From: a virus
DNA: 30,914 bases
Virus record (IMG/VR): IMGVR_UViG_3300021601_000049
Location: 1-30,914 of that record
Strand: one strand, 5' to 3'
Part shown: positions 6,558-14,617 of the stretch, piece by piece
Layout: every line of letters begins with the position of its first letter
Position numbering within the stretch: the first letter of the stretch is position 1
The notes under the pieces: model-generated
Databases searched by the model: none
Told to the model about the DNA's origin: nothing
Seen by the model: only the letters and a program-made list of their open reading frames with translations
Program-made: the position numbers and the translations under genes

Positions 6558-7817
6558 CTAGATTGACTCCAGTGTTACATTAGACCCTACTGCTGTTAAG
6601 CAAGCTGCTATGATAGTTGTATATGTACTAGTAGAAGTACCAGTAGGCACAGCTACTATCAGCAGATATGCTTCATGACTAGACAAACTAGTTACATTAC
6701 CCTGCCTACCTTCTACATTATTCCACAACAGTCCTACATAATCATAGTAAGCTGTAGGAGTAACATTAGGTACTACAACATCATCCTCAATATAACGCAT
6801 CCTGATAGAATCAGTGTACTTGCTATCTGAGAACATCTCCTGACGATATCTCTGAGATAATACAAGGTCATTTCTTAACTGATAACCAAGACCCCTAGGC
6901 TGTACACCATTGGTAATCTGAGTATACAGATTAGGTACAGAACTATTGATTGTAGTATTCACAGCACATGGAGTGAAATCCGGAGTCTGCAGTGATGCAA
7001 ACATCTGTACTGGCTGTAGGTTAAAGTAATCAGTAGGTGTGTATGTACAAACATTGAATGTAGTATCTGTATATGCACCAGTAAGTTGGAATGTAGCTAT
7101 TACAGATGATGGATTAGCAGTATTAGGAACATATGTACCAGAACCTCTACCTGCTGCTGTATCTTGTGCAGAGAATACTTCTAACCTGGAAGAACCACTC
7201 TGTATATATACATTAGGTGTAACAAAGTTAGCCAGATAAGGCATCTGTGTACCAGTAATATAATCCTTCCATTGCAATATAATAGATGCAGCATCTACTA
7301 CTGTAGAAGTACAACCAGAAGAACAATCTGTACCACAGCATCCAGCATAAGCCGGTAGATTAACATATGCCTGATGGTTAAGAAGTCTTAATGGTGGTGC
7401 TCCCAATATATCAACACGCAGGAAGTAAGGTGTACCACAATAGAATAAAGGACCTGTAGATGATGCACTAGACTGATTCCAGCCCCATGTATCCACCTCT
7501 TGTGTTGCAGTAGCTGCAGTGGCCTTAATAAACCTTGTGACATTCCTCCATGCTATGAGAGTTGTCTTAAGAGACTGTTTGAGTCCTCCCCAAAATTGGG
7601 CGATGGAATCAACAGTGTGCCAGGAACCGCAGACAATTTTACAGTCTGTAGCTGTACCAGCAGTTGTAATAGCATTCCCCTCTATACTGTTAGGAGAGGA
7701 ATAAATACCAATCTGACCTGCAGTTAAGAGGTCAGTGGTTCCAGATGTTGCCATAGATAATACACCGCCTGATGCTTTACCTAGGAAGATCTGTTTGTAC
7801 GCTGAATCAAAATACAT
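6558..7817 (-). CDS. Probable virion structural protein, 419 aa
   Basis: A long, uncharged, beta-rich protein. It begins MYFDSAYKQIFLGK, a segment found at the start of some capsid or tail-assembled proteins. A Cys cluster CCGTDCSSGC lies near the middle. The C-terminal third is more ordered, with LRNDLVLSQRYRQEMFSDSKYTDSIRM. The family is conserved in feel but I cannot name it; a tail-tube or auxiliary virion role is possible. It is the first gene after the promoter at 7859, with a 41-base leader region. Its stop is TAG, rare in this window, with a TAA five codons later in frame. No membrane segment. Confidence 0.7.
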   Translation of the reverse strand: MYFDSAYKQIFLGKASGGVLSMATSGTTDLLTAGQIGIYSSPNSIEGNAITTAGTATDCKIVCGSWHTVDSIAQFWGGLKQSLKTTLIAWRNVTRFIKATAATATQEVDTWGWNQSSASSTGPLFYCGTPYFLRVDILGAPPLRLLNHQAYVNLPAYAGCCGTDCSSGCTSTVVDAASIILQWKDYITGTQMPYLANFVTPNVYIQSGSSRLEVFSAQDTAAGRGSGTYVPNTANPSSVIATFQLTGAYTDTTFNVCTYTPTDYFNLQPVQMFASLQTPDFTPCAVNTTINSSVPNLYTQITNGVQPRGLGYQLRNDLVLSQRYRQEMFSDSKYTDSIRMRYIEDDVVVPNVTPTAYYDYVGLLWNNVEGRQGNVTSLSSHEAYLLIVAVPTGTSTSTYTTIIAACLTAVGSNVTLESI

Positions 7818-7858
7818 AAAAAGAATTGAATAAGTGAAACAATATGGTCTTGTATCTC

Positions 7859-7891
7859 TACTAAGTTACATCTTTTTGAAATACCAAACAA
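7859..7891 (-). promoter_or_regulatory. Putative Bacteroidota-type promoter for the 419-aa gene
   Basis: TTGTTTGG begins at 7891 and TAACTTAGTA spans 7868-7859 on the minus strand, again 23 bases start to start. It lies in a 103-base gap between the 115- and 419-residue genes. The -33-like TTGTTTG sits in the loop of the inverted repeat 7873-7903. Confidence 0.6.
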
Positions 7892-7903
7892 CTATTTCAA
7901 AAA
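7873..7903. repeat. Perfect 11-bp inverted repeat over the promoter
   Basis: TTTTTGAAATA (7873-7883) and TATTTCAAAAA (7893-7903) are perfect inverted copies with a 9-base spacer. The minus-strand RNA has no U-run after the stem, so a terminator is doubtful. The spacer carries the -33-like element, so an operator for a dimeric repressor or activator is an alternative. Confidence 0.5.
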
Positions 7904-7920
7904 AGTTTTTCATTATTATA

Positions 7921-8268
7921 TTAGCTATTCTCTGATGTTACTGCAGATGTTTGTTCTACTGTAGTAATCTGTGCTACAGTCTGTGTGTTTACAACAGTAC
8001 CGGGATCATGCACTTCCATTGGAATAGCCTCTGTTTTACCATTAATAATCTTTTTACCGGTAAAGGCTGCTAATCCTGCTGTAATAACGGTTACAGACCA
8101 CATGGTAAGATTGCTATCTTTCACGAATATGGACTTGATAAATCCAATGCAACCAGATAGTATCACAAGGAAATAGGCTACCGATGTAATAGAACTCTTA
8201 CCTGATTGATCAGAGAATGCCTGAGCCCATGAGAACTTGAATACTTGTTTGAGTGTTTCTAGTGTCAT
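7921..8268 (-). CDS. Small membrane protein, holin-like, 115 aa
   Basis: Two hydrophobic segments are visible, at about 31-49 (AYFLVILSGCIGFIKSIFV) and 57-72 (WSVTVITAGLAAFTG), with a short loop between them. An amphipathic N-terminal helix (MTLETLKQVFKFSWAQAF) precedes them. A polar Thr/Glu-rich tail follows (QITTVEQTSAVTSENS). Size and layout fit a two-helix holin, which would make pores in the host inner membrane for lysis. No endolysin gene is next to it, so another membrane role cannot be excluded. A weaker TAACTTTA sequence just upstream lacks a matching -33 box. Confidence 0.6.
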   Translation of the reverse strand: MTLETLKQVFKFSWAQAFSDQSGKSSITSVAYFLVILSGCIGFIKSIFVKDSNLTMWSVTVITAGLAAFTGKKIINGKTEAIPMEVHDPGTVVNTQTVAQITTVEQTSAVTSENS

Positions 8269-8283
8269 AATACGTAAAGTTAG

Positions 8284-8958
8284 TTAAAAGAATACAAAGA
8301 ATTTGCCATTTGCTGTAACAGCTACGGCAGGAGGGAAGAATGATGCTACATCTGTAGCAAAGATTGATCCTGCATTACCTGGTACCCAACTAGGATTGGT
8401 AGCCGTAGCCGTTGTTTGTATTTTATAAGCAGCACCTCCAAGAAAAGCTGTTCCTGTTGCCCATGTACCTATAGATGTATATCCAGAAGGAATAGTAGGA
8501 GCACTGCCCGCAGCAGCTTGATAAAAACCTGTTAATACAAGACAGTTATCTACTGAAGGTGTAATACTACCAGTAGATTGAGGATTTGCTGATGCTCCAC
8601 CTGTTGTACCATTTTGTTGATCTGTTGCACTAGTAGCAGTTCTTGCACCGCTAACAGCAATTAAACAAATAGCCCCAAAGTGGGAAGTAGTTGTAAATGT
8701 ATGACTGGTTCCTACAGTAAACGACCCTGTAAAAGCTGAGGCATAATAAATTACTATTGCCGAGTTTGAACTTGCCTCTTCATACTTTGTTAACTGCACC
8801 CAGGTGTTACCTTTACTATCACTAAGATTAGCTCCAGCACTTTTATAATAAGGTAGTACTACAAAAAGGGCATCTGCTCCTGTAGTGGTATTACCTGCTG
8901 TAGTGCCGCCAGTAACAGAAAATTGAGTAGCCTGTGTTGTGATAACTGAATAAGCCAT
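8284..8958 (-). CDS. Beta-sandwich appendage protein, 224 aa
   Basis: Low-charge, Thr/Ser/Ala/Gly-rich protein with alternating strands. The segment LSDSKGNTWVQLTKYEEASSNSAIVIYYASAF at about 45-76 resembles a lectin- or adhesin-like beta sandwich often found in phage and bacterial surface proteins. IPSGYTSIGTWATG follows at about 155-168. No transmembrane segment is visible. Its ATG shares one base with the TAA of the preceding 41-residue gene (TAATG). A tail-fibre accessory or receptor-binding role is inferred from composition and from the neighbouring large fibre. Confidence 0.7.
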   Translation of the reverse strand: MAYSVITTQATQFSVTGGTTAGNTTTGADALFVVLPYYKSAGANLSDSKGNTWVQLTKYEEASSNSAIVIYYASAFTGSFTVGTSHTFTTTSHFGAICLIAVSGARTATSATDQQNGTTGGASANPQSTGSITPSVDNCLVLTGFYQAAAGSAPTIPSGYTSIGTWATGTAFLGGAAYKIQTTATATNPSWVPGNAGSIFATDVASFFPPAVAVTANGKFFVFF

Positions 8959-9083
8959 TAATGAGGTAGATTAAAACCGTACTCAATACCAGCTATAAAA
9001 ACAGCTTGTTGGTCTGATGGTACATGGAGTTCTATATATTGATTAATTTGTTCTAAGTAGTCAGCTAATGTTTTCTGTTCCAT
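8958..9083 (-). CDS. Small acidic helical protein, 41 aa
   Basis: This short frame runs from ATG 9083 to TAA 8958. It encodes MEQKTLADYLEQINQYIEL followed by HVPSDQQAVFIAGIEYGFNLPH. The gap between the 932- and 224-residue genes would otherwise be empty. Its stop overlaps the next ATG as TAATG, the style used elsewhere here. The sequence is amphipathic and mostly helical. Function unknown; a small fibre chaperone or assembly factor is only a guess. Confidence 0.6.
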   Translation of the reverse strand: MEQKTLADYLEQINQYIELHVPSDQQAVFIAGIEYGFNLPH

Positions 9084-9096
9084 AATTAAAAGTTAT

Positions 9097-11895
9097 TTAA
9101 GTTGAAGCAATACACCTCCATTTAGATGTTCCACTATTATACTGAAATCCAACAGTTAATGGTAAAGTTGTTGATCCATTTGATGTCACTGGTGCAGTTG
9201 TATTACTATTTTCGGTATTTACCCAAGTAATTGTTTGTGCAACCGCCGAAAAATCTAATATTCTTACCATAGTTAACTGACCATCAACCGCACTTGTAGT
9301 TGTCATAGTAATCGTTAAAGTGGCAGCAGAGTTATTTGTAACTGTACTGAGTCTATATGTAACTGGCACTGTTGCGGCATTACCAGATGCTGTAATGGCA
9401 TTATTTACATCAACGATATTATTAAATTTATTTTGCGCAGTCCATGTTTGTGCAGTAGGCAACATACCTACCGTAGATCCTTCTACAGAAATTACACCGG
9501 CAGATACTCTTGCTATTGTTGTATCAGATGCCGCACCTAGTTCAATAGACCCTACTCCTATTGCTGTTGATGTAGATGCCACTAATCCTGCTATAGGAAG
9601 CCCTGTACAGTTGGTCAATGTGCCACTGGTAGGTGTTCCTAGTACAGGAGTTACCAATGTTGGTGAGGTGGCGAATACTGCAGCACCAGTTCCTGTCTCA
9701 TCACTCAATGATGCTAGTAACTGAGCAGATGTGATACTACCAGTAGCTGTTCCATACAAAGTACCAGAAGTAGGTAATGTTACTCCTGTAGATGCACTGG
9801 CTGTTAGTGTAATAGGGAAAGCTCCTGCTGTTATTAATGATCCACCATCAACTATAGTTAAAGTAGCTGAAGTAACAGGAGCAGTTATAGTAACTTTATT
9901 AACACTAGTAGCTGTTGCAACTCCTATATTGGGTGTGGTAAGAGTTGGAGATGTTTGTACTACAAAGGTTGTGCCTGTACCTGTTTGTGCAGCTATTGAA
10001 GTAGCATTACCTACAGAGGTTATGGGGCCAGTAAGATTAGCATTAGTGGTAACATTACCAGCAGTTAATCCAGCAGCAGTACCAGTTATATTAGTACCTA
10101 CAAGTGCTGATGGAGTACCTAGAGCCGGTGTAACAAGAGTAGGTGATGTAGCAAAAACAAGTGCTCCACTTCCTGTCTCATCTGATATAACACCAGCTAA
10201 CTGAGCTGATGTGGTAGCTGCAAATTGGTTAAGACCTGTTGCAACTTTACCTAATAAAGCTTCAAATGTTGCTGAAATGTCTATTACAGGTGTTGCGCCT
10301 CCAGTAGAAGTAATCCTACTTGCAGTACCACTTACTGAGGTTACTGTACCTGTTGTTGGAGTTTGCCAAGTAGCATGTGTACTATCTGTAGCAGTTAATA
10401 CTTGTCCTGTACTTGGGGCAGTTGCTGATGCAACATTAACTACAGTAGTTGCTGAATTGAGGGCATCTGTTTTAGCAGATTTACCTGTAGTATCTTGATT
10501 TAGGATTGGAAATGTACAGTTGGTTAATGTACCACTTGAGGGTGTACCGAGAGCAGGAGTAACTAATGTTGGACTTGTTGCAAATACTAATGCACCTGAT
10601 CCAGTTTCATCAGATATAACTGTTGCAAGTTGTGCAGATGTTGTTGAAGCAAATTGTCCTAATCCTGTTGCAACCTTACCAAGTAATGCTTCAAAAGTTG
10701 CACTTATATCAATAACTGGTGTCGCACCTCCTGTAGAGGTTATCCTATTGGCTGTTCCTGATACACTAGCAACAGTACCTGTAGTAGGTGTAGCCCATGA
10801 TGGTATTCCTGCTGCTATTGTAAGAACCTGTCCCGATGATCCTATACCTAACTTTGATAATACATTAGCTGCAGATGCATATAATATATCACCTGTTATA
10901 TAAGTAGTTTGATTAGTACCTCCGTATATCTCTCCAACTTTGGTGGCGTTCCAGATACCTGTAGTTATTACACCGGTATTCGCTGTAATTATTAACCCAT
11001 TAAGCGAGGTAATGCCAGTCATTGCTATACCCGAGTAATCAGCAGCAGCAGCACTAACAGTTCCTGTTCTCCCAAACACGGAAGATACACCTGTAACTAG
11101 TGCTCCAATATTACCATTCAACTTCTGAATAGCTGTTAAAATGGAATCAGAGGCTGTTATAATACCAGCACCTGAAACATATGCAGTTAAGACAGCAGCT
11201 ATAGCACGGGCATTTGTAAAGTATAGATTAGTAACTTCAGTCACTAATGCTGTAGTATAATCTCCTGATACAGCTATTACTACTCCTGTCCTTCCATATA
11301 CTGAAGATACACCAGTGGTAAGCGCACCTATATTGCCATTAAGTTTTTGTATAGCTTGTAGAATGGAATCTGTAGCAGAAACTGTTCCTGCACCAGACAC
11401 ATACCCTGTAATAACCTTTGCAATTACTGCAGAGTTAGTTAGTGTAATAGCTACTGATCCTGGACCACTTGCTGTAGCTTCTCCTGTAAGTGCTGTTATG
11501 TAGTTACCTGCTGGTTGTTTGGCATTAAAAATTACCCAATCTGTTGCTGCTAAATACCCATCTGCAATAGATGTAGCTAATGGTATACCTATAGTACCTG
11601 TAGATGTTATAACGCCTCCTGTCAATGGAGAGGACACTGTTATTGCTGTAACTCCAGAGCCTCCCCCACCACCTGTAGATAATAACTCTCCAGTATATGA
11701 TATAGGCATTTGTATCCAGGCACCTGACATATATACTACAGACTGACCTGGTAGATACATAACTGACCCTGCTCCTAGATTAAGAGTACCTGAGGTATTT
11801 ACTATATAAGTATCATAGGTTGTACCTACTCCACCAACTAATGTAGGGGTGTTAGTAGCAGCATTCCAATATCCTTTAAAGGTAAATAATGACAT
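9097..11895 (-). CDS. Large repeat-rich tail fibre protein, 932 aa
   Basis: An elongated, Thr/Ser/Gly/Ala-rich protein built from internal repeats. Repeat A (about 42 residues, GNIGAL...GVSSV[YF]GRTG) covers 165-206 and 239-280. Repeat B (about 84 residues) covers 369-453 and 513-596, with SDETGSGALVFATSPTLVTP; a partial third copy is at 731-767. The 'FATSPTLVTPxLGTPxSGTLTNCT' motif is common in phage tail-fibre shafts. The N-terminus (SLFTFKGYWNAATNTP) may attach to the virion. The C-terminus (GFQYNSGTSKWRCIAST) resembles ends of trimeric fibre tips. DNA copies differ at synonymous sites, so the repeats are old. Long plus-strand frames over this gene are shadows. Confidence 0.88.
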   Translation of the reverse strand: MSLFTFKGYWNAATNTPTLVGGVGTTYDTYIVNTSGTLNLGAGSVMYLPGQSVVYMSGAWIQMPISYTGELLSTGGGGGSGVTAITVSSPLTGGVITSTGTIGIPLATSIADGYLAATDWVIFNAKQPAGNYITALTGEATASGPGSVAITLTNSAVIAKVITGYVSGAGTVSATDSILQAIQKLNGNIGALTTGVSSVYGRTGVVIAVSGDYTTALVTEVTNLYFTNARAIAAVLTAYVSGAGIITASDSILTAIQKLNGNIGALVTGVSSVFGRTGTVSAAAADYSGIAMTGITSLNGLIITANTGVITTGIWNATKVGEIYGGTNQTTYITGDILYASAANVLSKLGIGSSGQVLTIAAGIPSWATPTTGTVASVSGTANRITSTGGATPVIDISATFEALLGKVATGLGQFASTTSAQLATVISDETGSGALVFATSPTLVTPALGTPSSGTLTNCTFPILNQDTTGKSAKTDALNSATTVVNVASATAPSTGQVLTATDSTHATWQTPTTGTVTSVSGTASRITSTGGATPVIDISATFEALLGKVATGLNQFAATTSAQLAGVISDETGSGALVFATSPTLVTPALGTPSALVGTNITGTAAGLTAGNVTTNANLTGPITSVGNATSIAAQTGTGTTFVVQTSPTLTTPNIGVATATSVNKVTITAPVTSATLTIVDGGSLITAGAFPITLTASASTGVTLPTSGTLYGTATGSITSAQLLASLSDETGTGAAVFATSPTLVTPVLGTPTSGTLTNCTGLPIAGLVASTSTAIGVGSIELGAASDTTIARVSAGVISVEGSTVGMLPTAQTWTAQNKFNNIVDVNNAITASGNAATVPVTYRLSTVTNNSAATLTITMTTTSAVDGQLTMVRILDFSAVAQTITWVNTENSNTTAPVTSNGSTTLPLTVGFQYNSGTSKWRCIAST
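10108..10359 (-). repeat. Fibre repeat B, copy 2
   Basis: Encodes residues 513-596 of the 932-residue fibre. It matches copy 1 (10537-10791) almost residue for residue, with N/S, G/N, S/A and T/G changes, while the DNA differs at many third positions. Confidence 0.85.
10537..10791 (-). repeat. Fibre repeat B, copy 1
   Basis: Encodes residues 369-453 of the fibre. Contains the markers RITSTGGATPVIDISATFEA and SDETGSGALVFATSPTLVTP. Confidence 0.85.
11056..11181 (-). repeat. Fibre repeat A, copy 2
   Basis: Encodes residues 239-280 of the fibre, marked by IQKLNGNIGALVTGVSSVFG. Tandem to copy 1 with about 32 residues between them. Confidence 0.8.
11278..11403 (-). repeat. Fibre repeat A, copy 1
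   Basis: Encodes residues 165-206, marked by IQKLNGNIGALTTGVSSVYG. The 'GRTG.V....GDY' portion is a common phage tail-fibre motif. Confidence 0.8.
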
Positions 11896-11897
11896 TA

Positions 11898-12290
11898 CTA
11901 TGAAGGTTTATTACCCATTACTCTGGTAATCATGTTCTCAATCTTCTCTTCAAGCTTCTCAAAACCCTTATCCATAGAAGCTGATAGGTTATAAACATCA
12001 GACCTAAGAGTATCTACTAGTTCTTTAGATGCCTTACGCTCTTCTAATCTATCAATAGCTATGTGTAAATTCTTTCTGTTCTCATCACACCTTGTGCCAT
12101 CTGACTCTATAGTACGTACTCTAGTTAGTAAATCTTGCCCGGTATTAGTTGCTACATCATTCACTTTGACTAATTTTTGTTCAAGTTCTTCTACTCGTTG
12201 TTTTGTTGTTGATATCGTGTTAAGCCATCCTAGTATACAGATAAGCAGAGTAATACCTGTTGATATTAACACTGGTAATAAAGAGTTCAT
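11898..12290 (-). CDS. Membrane-anchored coiled-coil protein, spanin- or holin-like, 130 aa
   Basis: One hydrophobic segment lies near the N-terminus (about 4-23, LLPVLISTGITLLICILGWL). From about 30 to 124 the protein is a charged coiled coil (TKQRVEELEQKLVKVNDVA; ERKASKELVDTLRSDVYNL; GFEKLEEKIENMITRVMG). One TM helix plus a long periplasmic or cytoplasmic coil is the layout of inner-membrane spanins and of XhlA-like lysis accessory proteins, but such short proteins are hard to place. It ends TAG, directly followed by TAA. The position between fibre genes fits a phage late operon. Lysis is inferred, not shown. Confidence 0.6.
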   Translation of the reverse strand: MNSLLPVLISTGITLLICILGWLNTISTTKQRVEELEQKLVKVNDVATNTGQDLLTRVRTIESDGTRCDENRKNLHIAIDRLEERKASKELVDTLRSDVYNLSASMDKGFEKLEEKIENMITRVMGNKPS

Positions 12291-12346
12291 TGTTGATGTG
12301 TGTTGTTTAGTGAATAAAAGTAGACACTGAGTATTGCCCAGTACCT

Positions 12347-12364
12347 ACACTATCCAGATAGTGT
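12347..12364. repeat. Perfect 8-bp palindrome with 2-base centre
   Basis: ACACTATC-CA-GATAGTGT. It lies 5 bases beyond the stop of the 57-residue gene in the transcribed direction. There is no U-run on the minus strand, so an operator or RNA-processing hairpin is as likely as a terminator. Confidence 0.4.
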
Positions 12365-12368
12365 TAAG

Positions 12369-12542
12369 TTATACCCAAGCACTTGCTGTACTATCCCATG
12401 TCCATAGACGTTGAGTAGTACCTGTTGCCATTGAATCAATACATACTACATGAACAGAGCCACATGTTCTTGCAGGACTAACTGTAGGTGCTCCTGCATT
12501 GATTAATAATCCGTTTGTTGTACTTTGATAAACTACTTCCAT
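12369..12542 (-). CDS. Small fibre-associated protein, 57 aa
   Basis: This short gene opens at ATG 12542 and ends with TAA at 12369. It encodes MEVVYQSTTNGLLINAGAP followed by TVSPARTCGSVHVVCIDSM and ATGTTQRLWTWDSTASAWV. The C-terminal 'W.WDST..AWV' resembles the short Trp-rich ends of tail-fibre tips and the C-terminus of the 932-residue fibre. It fills the 290-base gap between the 130- and 137-residue genes. A small tail-tip or decoration protein is plausible, without firm evidence. Confidence 0.6.
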   Translation of the reverse strand: MEVVYQSTTNGLLINAGAPTVSPARTCGSVHVVCIDSMATGTTQRLWTWDSTASAWV

Positions 12543-12580
12543 AACTGTGTGTTTTATTAGTGATCAATAATTGAAAAGTA

Positions 12581-12994
12581 TTATGGTGTTACAACTACAT
12601 AAGTAACTATTATCTTCATAGTTCCATCTCCTAGTGTAACTGCCGTACCAGAATATAGTTGTAATGCCTGATTAGTTTGTATAGATGTTGCTGTTCCTAG
12701 CACTATACTGGGTATAAAATTACCATTATAACTACCGGCAATAAGATTTATACCAGTTGCATTAGTCATAATAGCAGCCCCAATTGCTGGTGTACTATTC
12801 TCTATTAATCTTAATGTTCCTGCTGCATAAGCAATTGTTCCAAAAGTATATATCATAATTGCTGATACAGGAATAATAATAGTTCCTGCTCCTTGTTCTG
12901 GTACCAGCGTAAATGGAGTGGTATTCAAAGCAAGTATGTTTGCTGATGATAAACTCTTGATAACTGTTATAGGACTTCCTGGATTGTATGACAT
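12581..12994 (-). CDS. Small beta-rich virion protein, 137 aa
   Basis: The protein is hydrophobic/Thr-rich with regular strands: ITVIKSLSSANILALNTTPF, then GAGTIIIPVSAIMIYTF, then TLRLIENSTPAIGAAI, and a final KIIVTYVVVT. This has the look of a small jelly-roll found in phage decoration or fibre-tip proteins. There is no charged enzyme motif and no clear transmembrane helix. It follows the 295-residue fibre-like gene by 3 bases, so both are probably made together. Specific role unknown. Confidence 0.65.
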   Translation of the reverse strand: MSYNPGSPITVIKSLSSANILALNTTPFTLVPEQGAGTIIIPVSAIMIYTFGTIAYAAGTLRLIENSTPAIGAAIMTNATGINLIAGSYNGNFIPSIVLGTATSIQTNQALQLYSGTAVTLGDGTMKIIVTYVVVTP

Positions 12995-12997
12995 GAT

Positions 12998-13885
12998 TTA
13001 CAATATATAGTAGTTGGTTCCGTTAGATTGAACTTGTGTATTCTGATTATTAGTAGTTACAGTTAATGAAGCTGCTCCATCTATAAGTCCTGATGCGGGT
13101 GTAAGAGTAAGTGTATTTGCTGCTACTATCTTTTTTATGTTAAATATCTGGTTAGCATTGGTAGCAGGATTTGGTAAAGTAGCAACTAGATTACCTGATG
13201 TTGTATCAAATAATATAGTAAAATCAGTAAGTGCTACTGTATAGTTGGTTGTTTTAGTTACAATGTTTAATTGTAATCCTCCTGCTGGTGCTACTATACT
13301 CCCTGCATTAACAACAAGATCACCCACTGAAATAGTAAGTGTTGCCGTTGTTTTAACAGCGGCCTTACCTATAGAAAGTACTCCTGTAGTATATGAACCC
13401 GCATCATTAAAATCAAAACTATAGGCCCCCCGATTGCTACTAACATCGCTAGGTATAAATCCTACTCGCATTCCTGTTATAACAGAAGCCGAACTAAGAA
13501 AAGAAGTTCCTTTAAATTCAACAAAAGGGGAATTCTGCACTGTTACACCTCCTGTAGCTGCTGTTGTATTCTGTATAGTAAGACCATTTGTTGCAGTTGT
13601 AGTTAGTGCATTCTTAGTAATAGTCTCAACCCCTGTTAATGCTAATGTAGATAGGTCAAAGGTAAGATTGGCGGATTCTGCTACTAGATTAGTAGATCCT
13701 TCAAATAATACTCTATTAGCGGAGCCACTGACTACTACTCCACCTACTGTAAGAGATGTACTTCCTCCTCCACCAGAAGCTTGTAAAGCTGCTATTCTCT
13801 TCTGTTGTTGTTGAATACCTTGTATACACCACTGAGTAGCTGCAGGTATAGTAGTAGGTGGTTGATTAATATTGAAGTTACCCAT
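12998..13885 (-). CDS. Trimeric fibre-like virion protein, 295 aa
   Basis: A short helical N-terminus with QGIQQQQKRIAALQAS (about 22-37) could form a trimeric coil, followed by a Gly linker (GGGGS). The middle is a Thr/Ser-rich beta region (LTVGGVVVSGSANRVLF; TATNGLTIQNTTAATGG). The C-terminus, NYTVALTDFTILFDTTSG then LVATLPNPATNANQIFNIKK, resembles a domain seen at ends of phage tail fibres. It lies between the connector-like gene and the small fibre genes. Head-fibre or tail-fibre identity cannot be settled by sequence alone. Confidence 0.75.
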   Translation of the reverse strand: MGNFNINQPPTTIPAATQWCIQGIQQQQKRIAALQASGGGGSTSLTVGGVVVSGSANRVLFEGSTNLVAESANLTFDLSTLALTGVETITKNALTTTATNGLTIQNTTAATGGVTVQNSPFVEFKGTSFLSSASVITGMRVGFIPSDVSSNRGAYSFDFNDAGSYTTGVLSIGKAAVKTTATLTISVGDLVVNAGSIVAPAGGLQLNIVTKTTNYTVALTDFTILFDTTSGNLVATLPNPATNANQIFNIKKIVAANTLTLTPASGLIDGAASLTVTTNNQNTQVQSNGTNYYIL

Positions 13886-13890
13886 AGGTA

Positions 13891-14598
13891 TTATGTATTA
13901 CGTTCTTCTGTTTGTAATAATGATTGAGCCTTATTGTAACTATCTAAATCAACAGCCAGTATAGCAGCAGCTTCATCACATAGTAGTTCTGTTACAGTAT
14001 CCGGATATTCACATTCTACATCAGTAGTAATGAAAACACCGGTATCAGGATCTGTGCTGTTAGCTATCTGAATATGCCTAGGGGTTCTATAGTAGGTTAA
14101 TATAGGATTGACTACAGTAAACTGCTCATTAGTCCATATACGAAAGTGGTTATTAAATACTGTACTGAATGTTGTAGCCCATTCATATGTAGGTTGTCTA
14201 TTGACATCTACCAGGTATATATCCACATCAGCCTCATTACCTTCGAATATAGTCAACCTTCTTGGTGGACAATCCTTACATTCATCTTGTGCATATGCTG
14301 ATATTCTACACCATTCTAAGTAGTTATCCGGGAATAGATTACTCTCCACATACAGACCTTTGTCATTCCATGTATCTATCCAGTCTGTTAACAAGACCTG
14401 AAGATCGTCTATTCTCCTAGTACTACCTTCAGGCCCTGTCTTAGTCTGGTTAATTCCTTGTAGTTGTCTCCTAGTCCAGGCATCCATTGCTTTATTGAAG
14501 GCTTCCGCTATCATCCATGTATCTATGTTACCATAGTCGTTTGATGACAACTTATTCACCCTCTGTTCAATCTTTACCCTAACTAAGACGTTATTCAT
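13891..14598 (-). CDS. Connector-like structural protein, 235 aa
   Basis: N-terminal half: VRVKIEQRVNKLSSNDYGN, then AFNKAMDAWTRRQLQGINQT and RRIDDLQVLLTD. C-terminal half: beta segments with FRIWTNEQFTVVNPILTYYR then PRHIQIANSTDPDTG, ending in a helical, acidic tail (VTELLCDEAAAILAVDLDSY). The acidic 'ELL.DEAA.IL..D' end and the 'R..DLQ.LL' helix match a protein I recall as conserved in many Bacteroidota phages beside capsid genes, with a neck or head-tail connector role suggested. The two-gene distance from the capsid gene supports that. No experimental assignment is known to me. Confidence 0.7.
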   Translation of the reverse strand: MNNVLVRVKIEQRVNKLSSNDYGNIDTWMIAEAFNKAMDAWTRRQLQGINQTKTGPEGSTRRIDDLQVLLTDWIDTWNDKGLYVESNLFPDNYLEWCRISAYAQDECKDCPPRRLTIFEGNEADVDIYLVDVNRQPTYEWATTFSTVFNNHFRIWTNEQFTVVNPILTYYRTPRHIQIANSTDPDTGVFITTDVECEYPDTVTELLCDEAAAILAVDLDSYNKAQSLLQTEERNT

Positions 14599-14617
14599 AT
14601 GATGTATCTATTATAGA

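Noticed and set aside
8273-8282. TAACTTTACG near the 115-aa gene as a promoter
   Set aside because: The -7-like box is fair, but the only TTTG is about 16 bases upstream, too close for the spacing seen elsewhere.
9320-11746. Several long plus-strand frames opposite the fibre gene
   Set aside because: They are antisense to a repeat-rich Thr/Ala/Gly gene whose composition suppresses stops. They show low-complexity Val/Ala/Pro text and no start signals, while the minus frame has clear fibre motifs.
12361-12373. Variant TATAACTTAACAC as a seventh promoter element
   Set aside because: Only TAACTTA matches, the bases after it differ and no TTG is present about 23 bases upstream.
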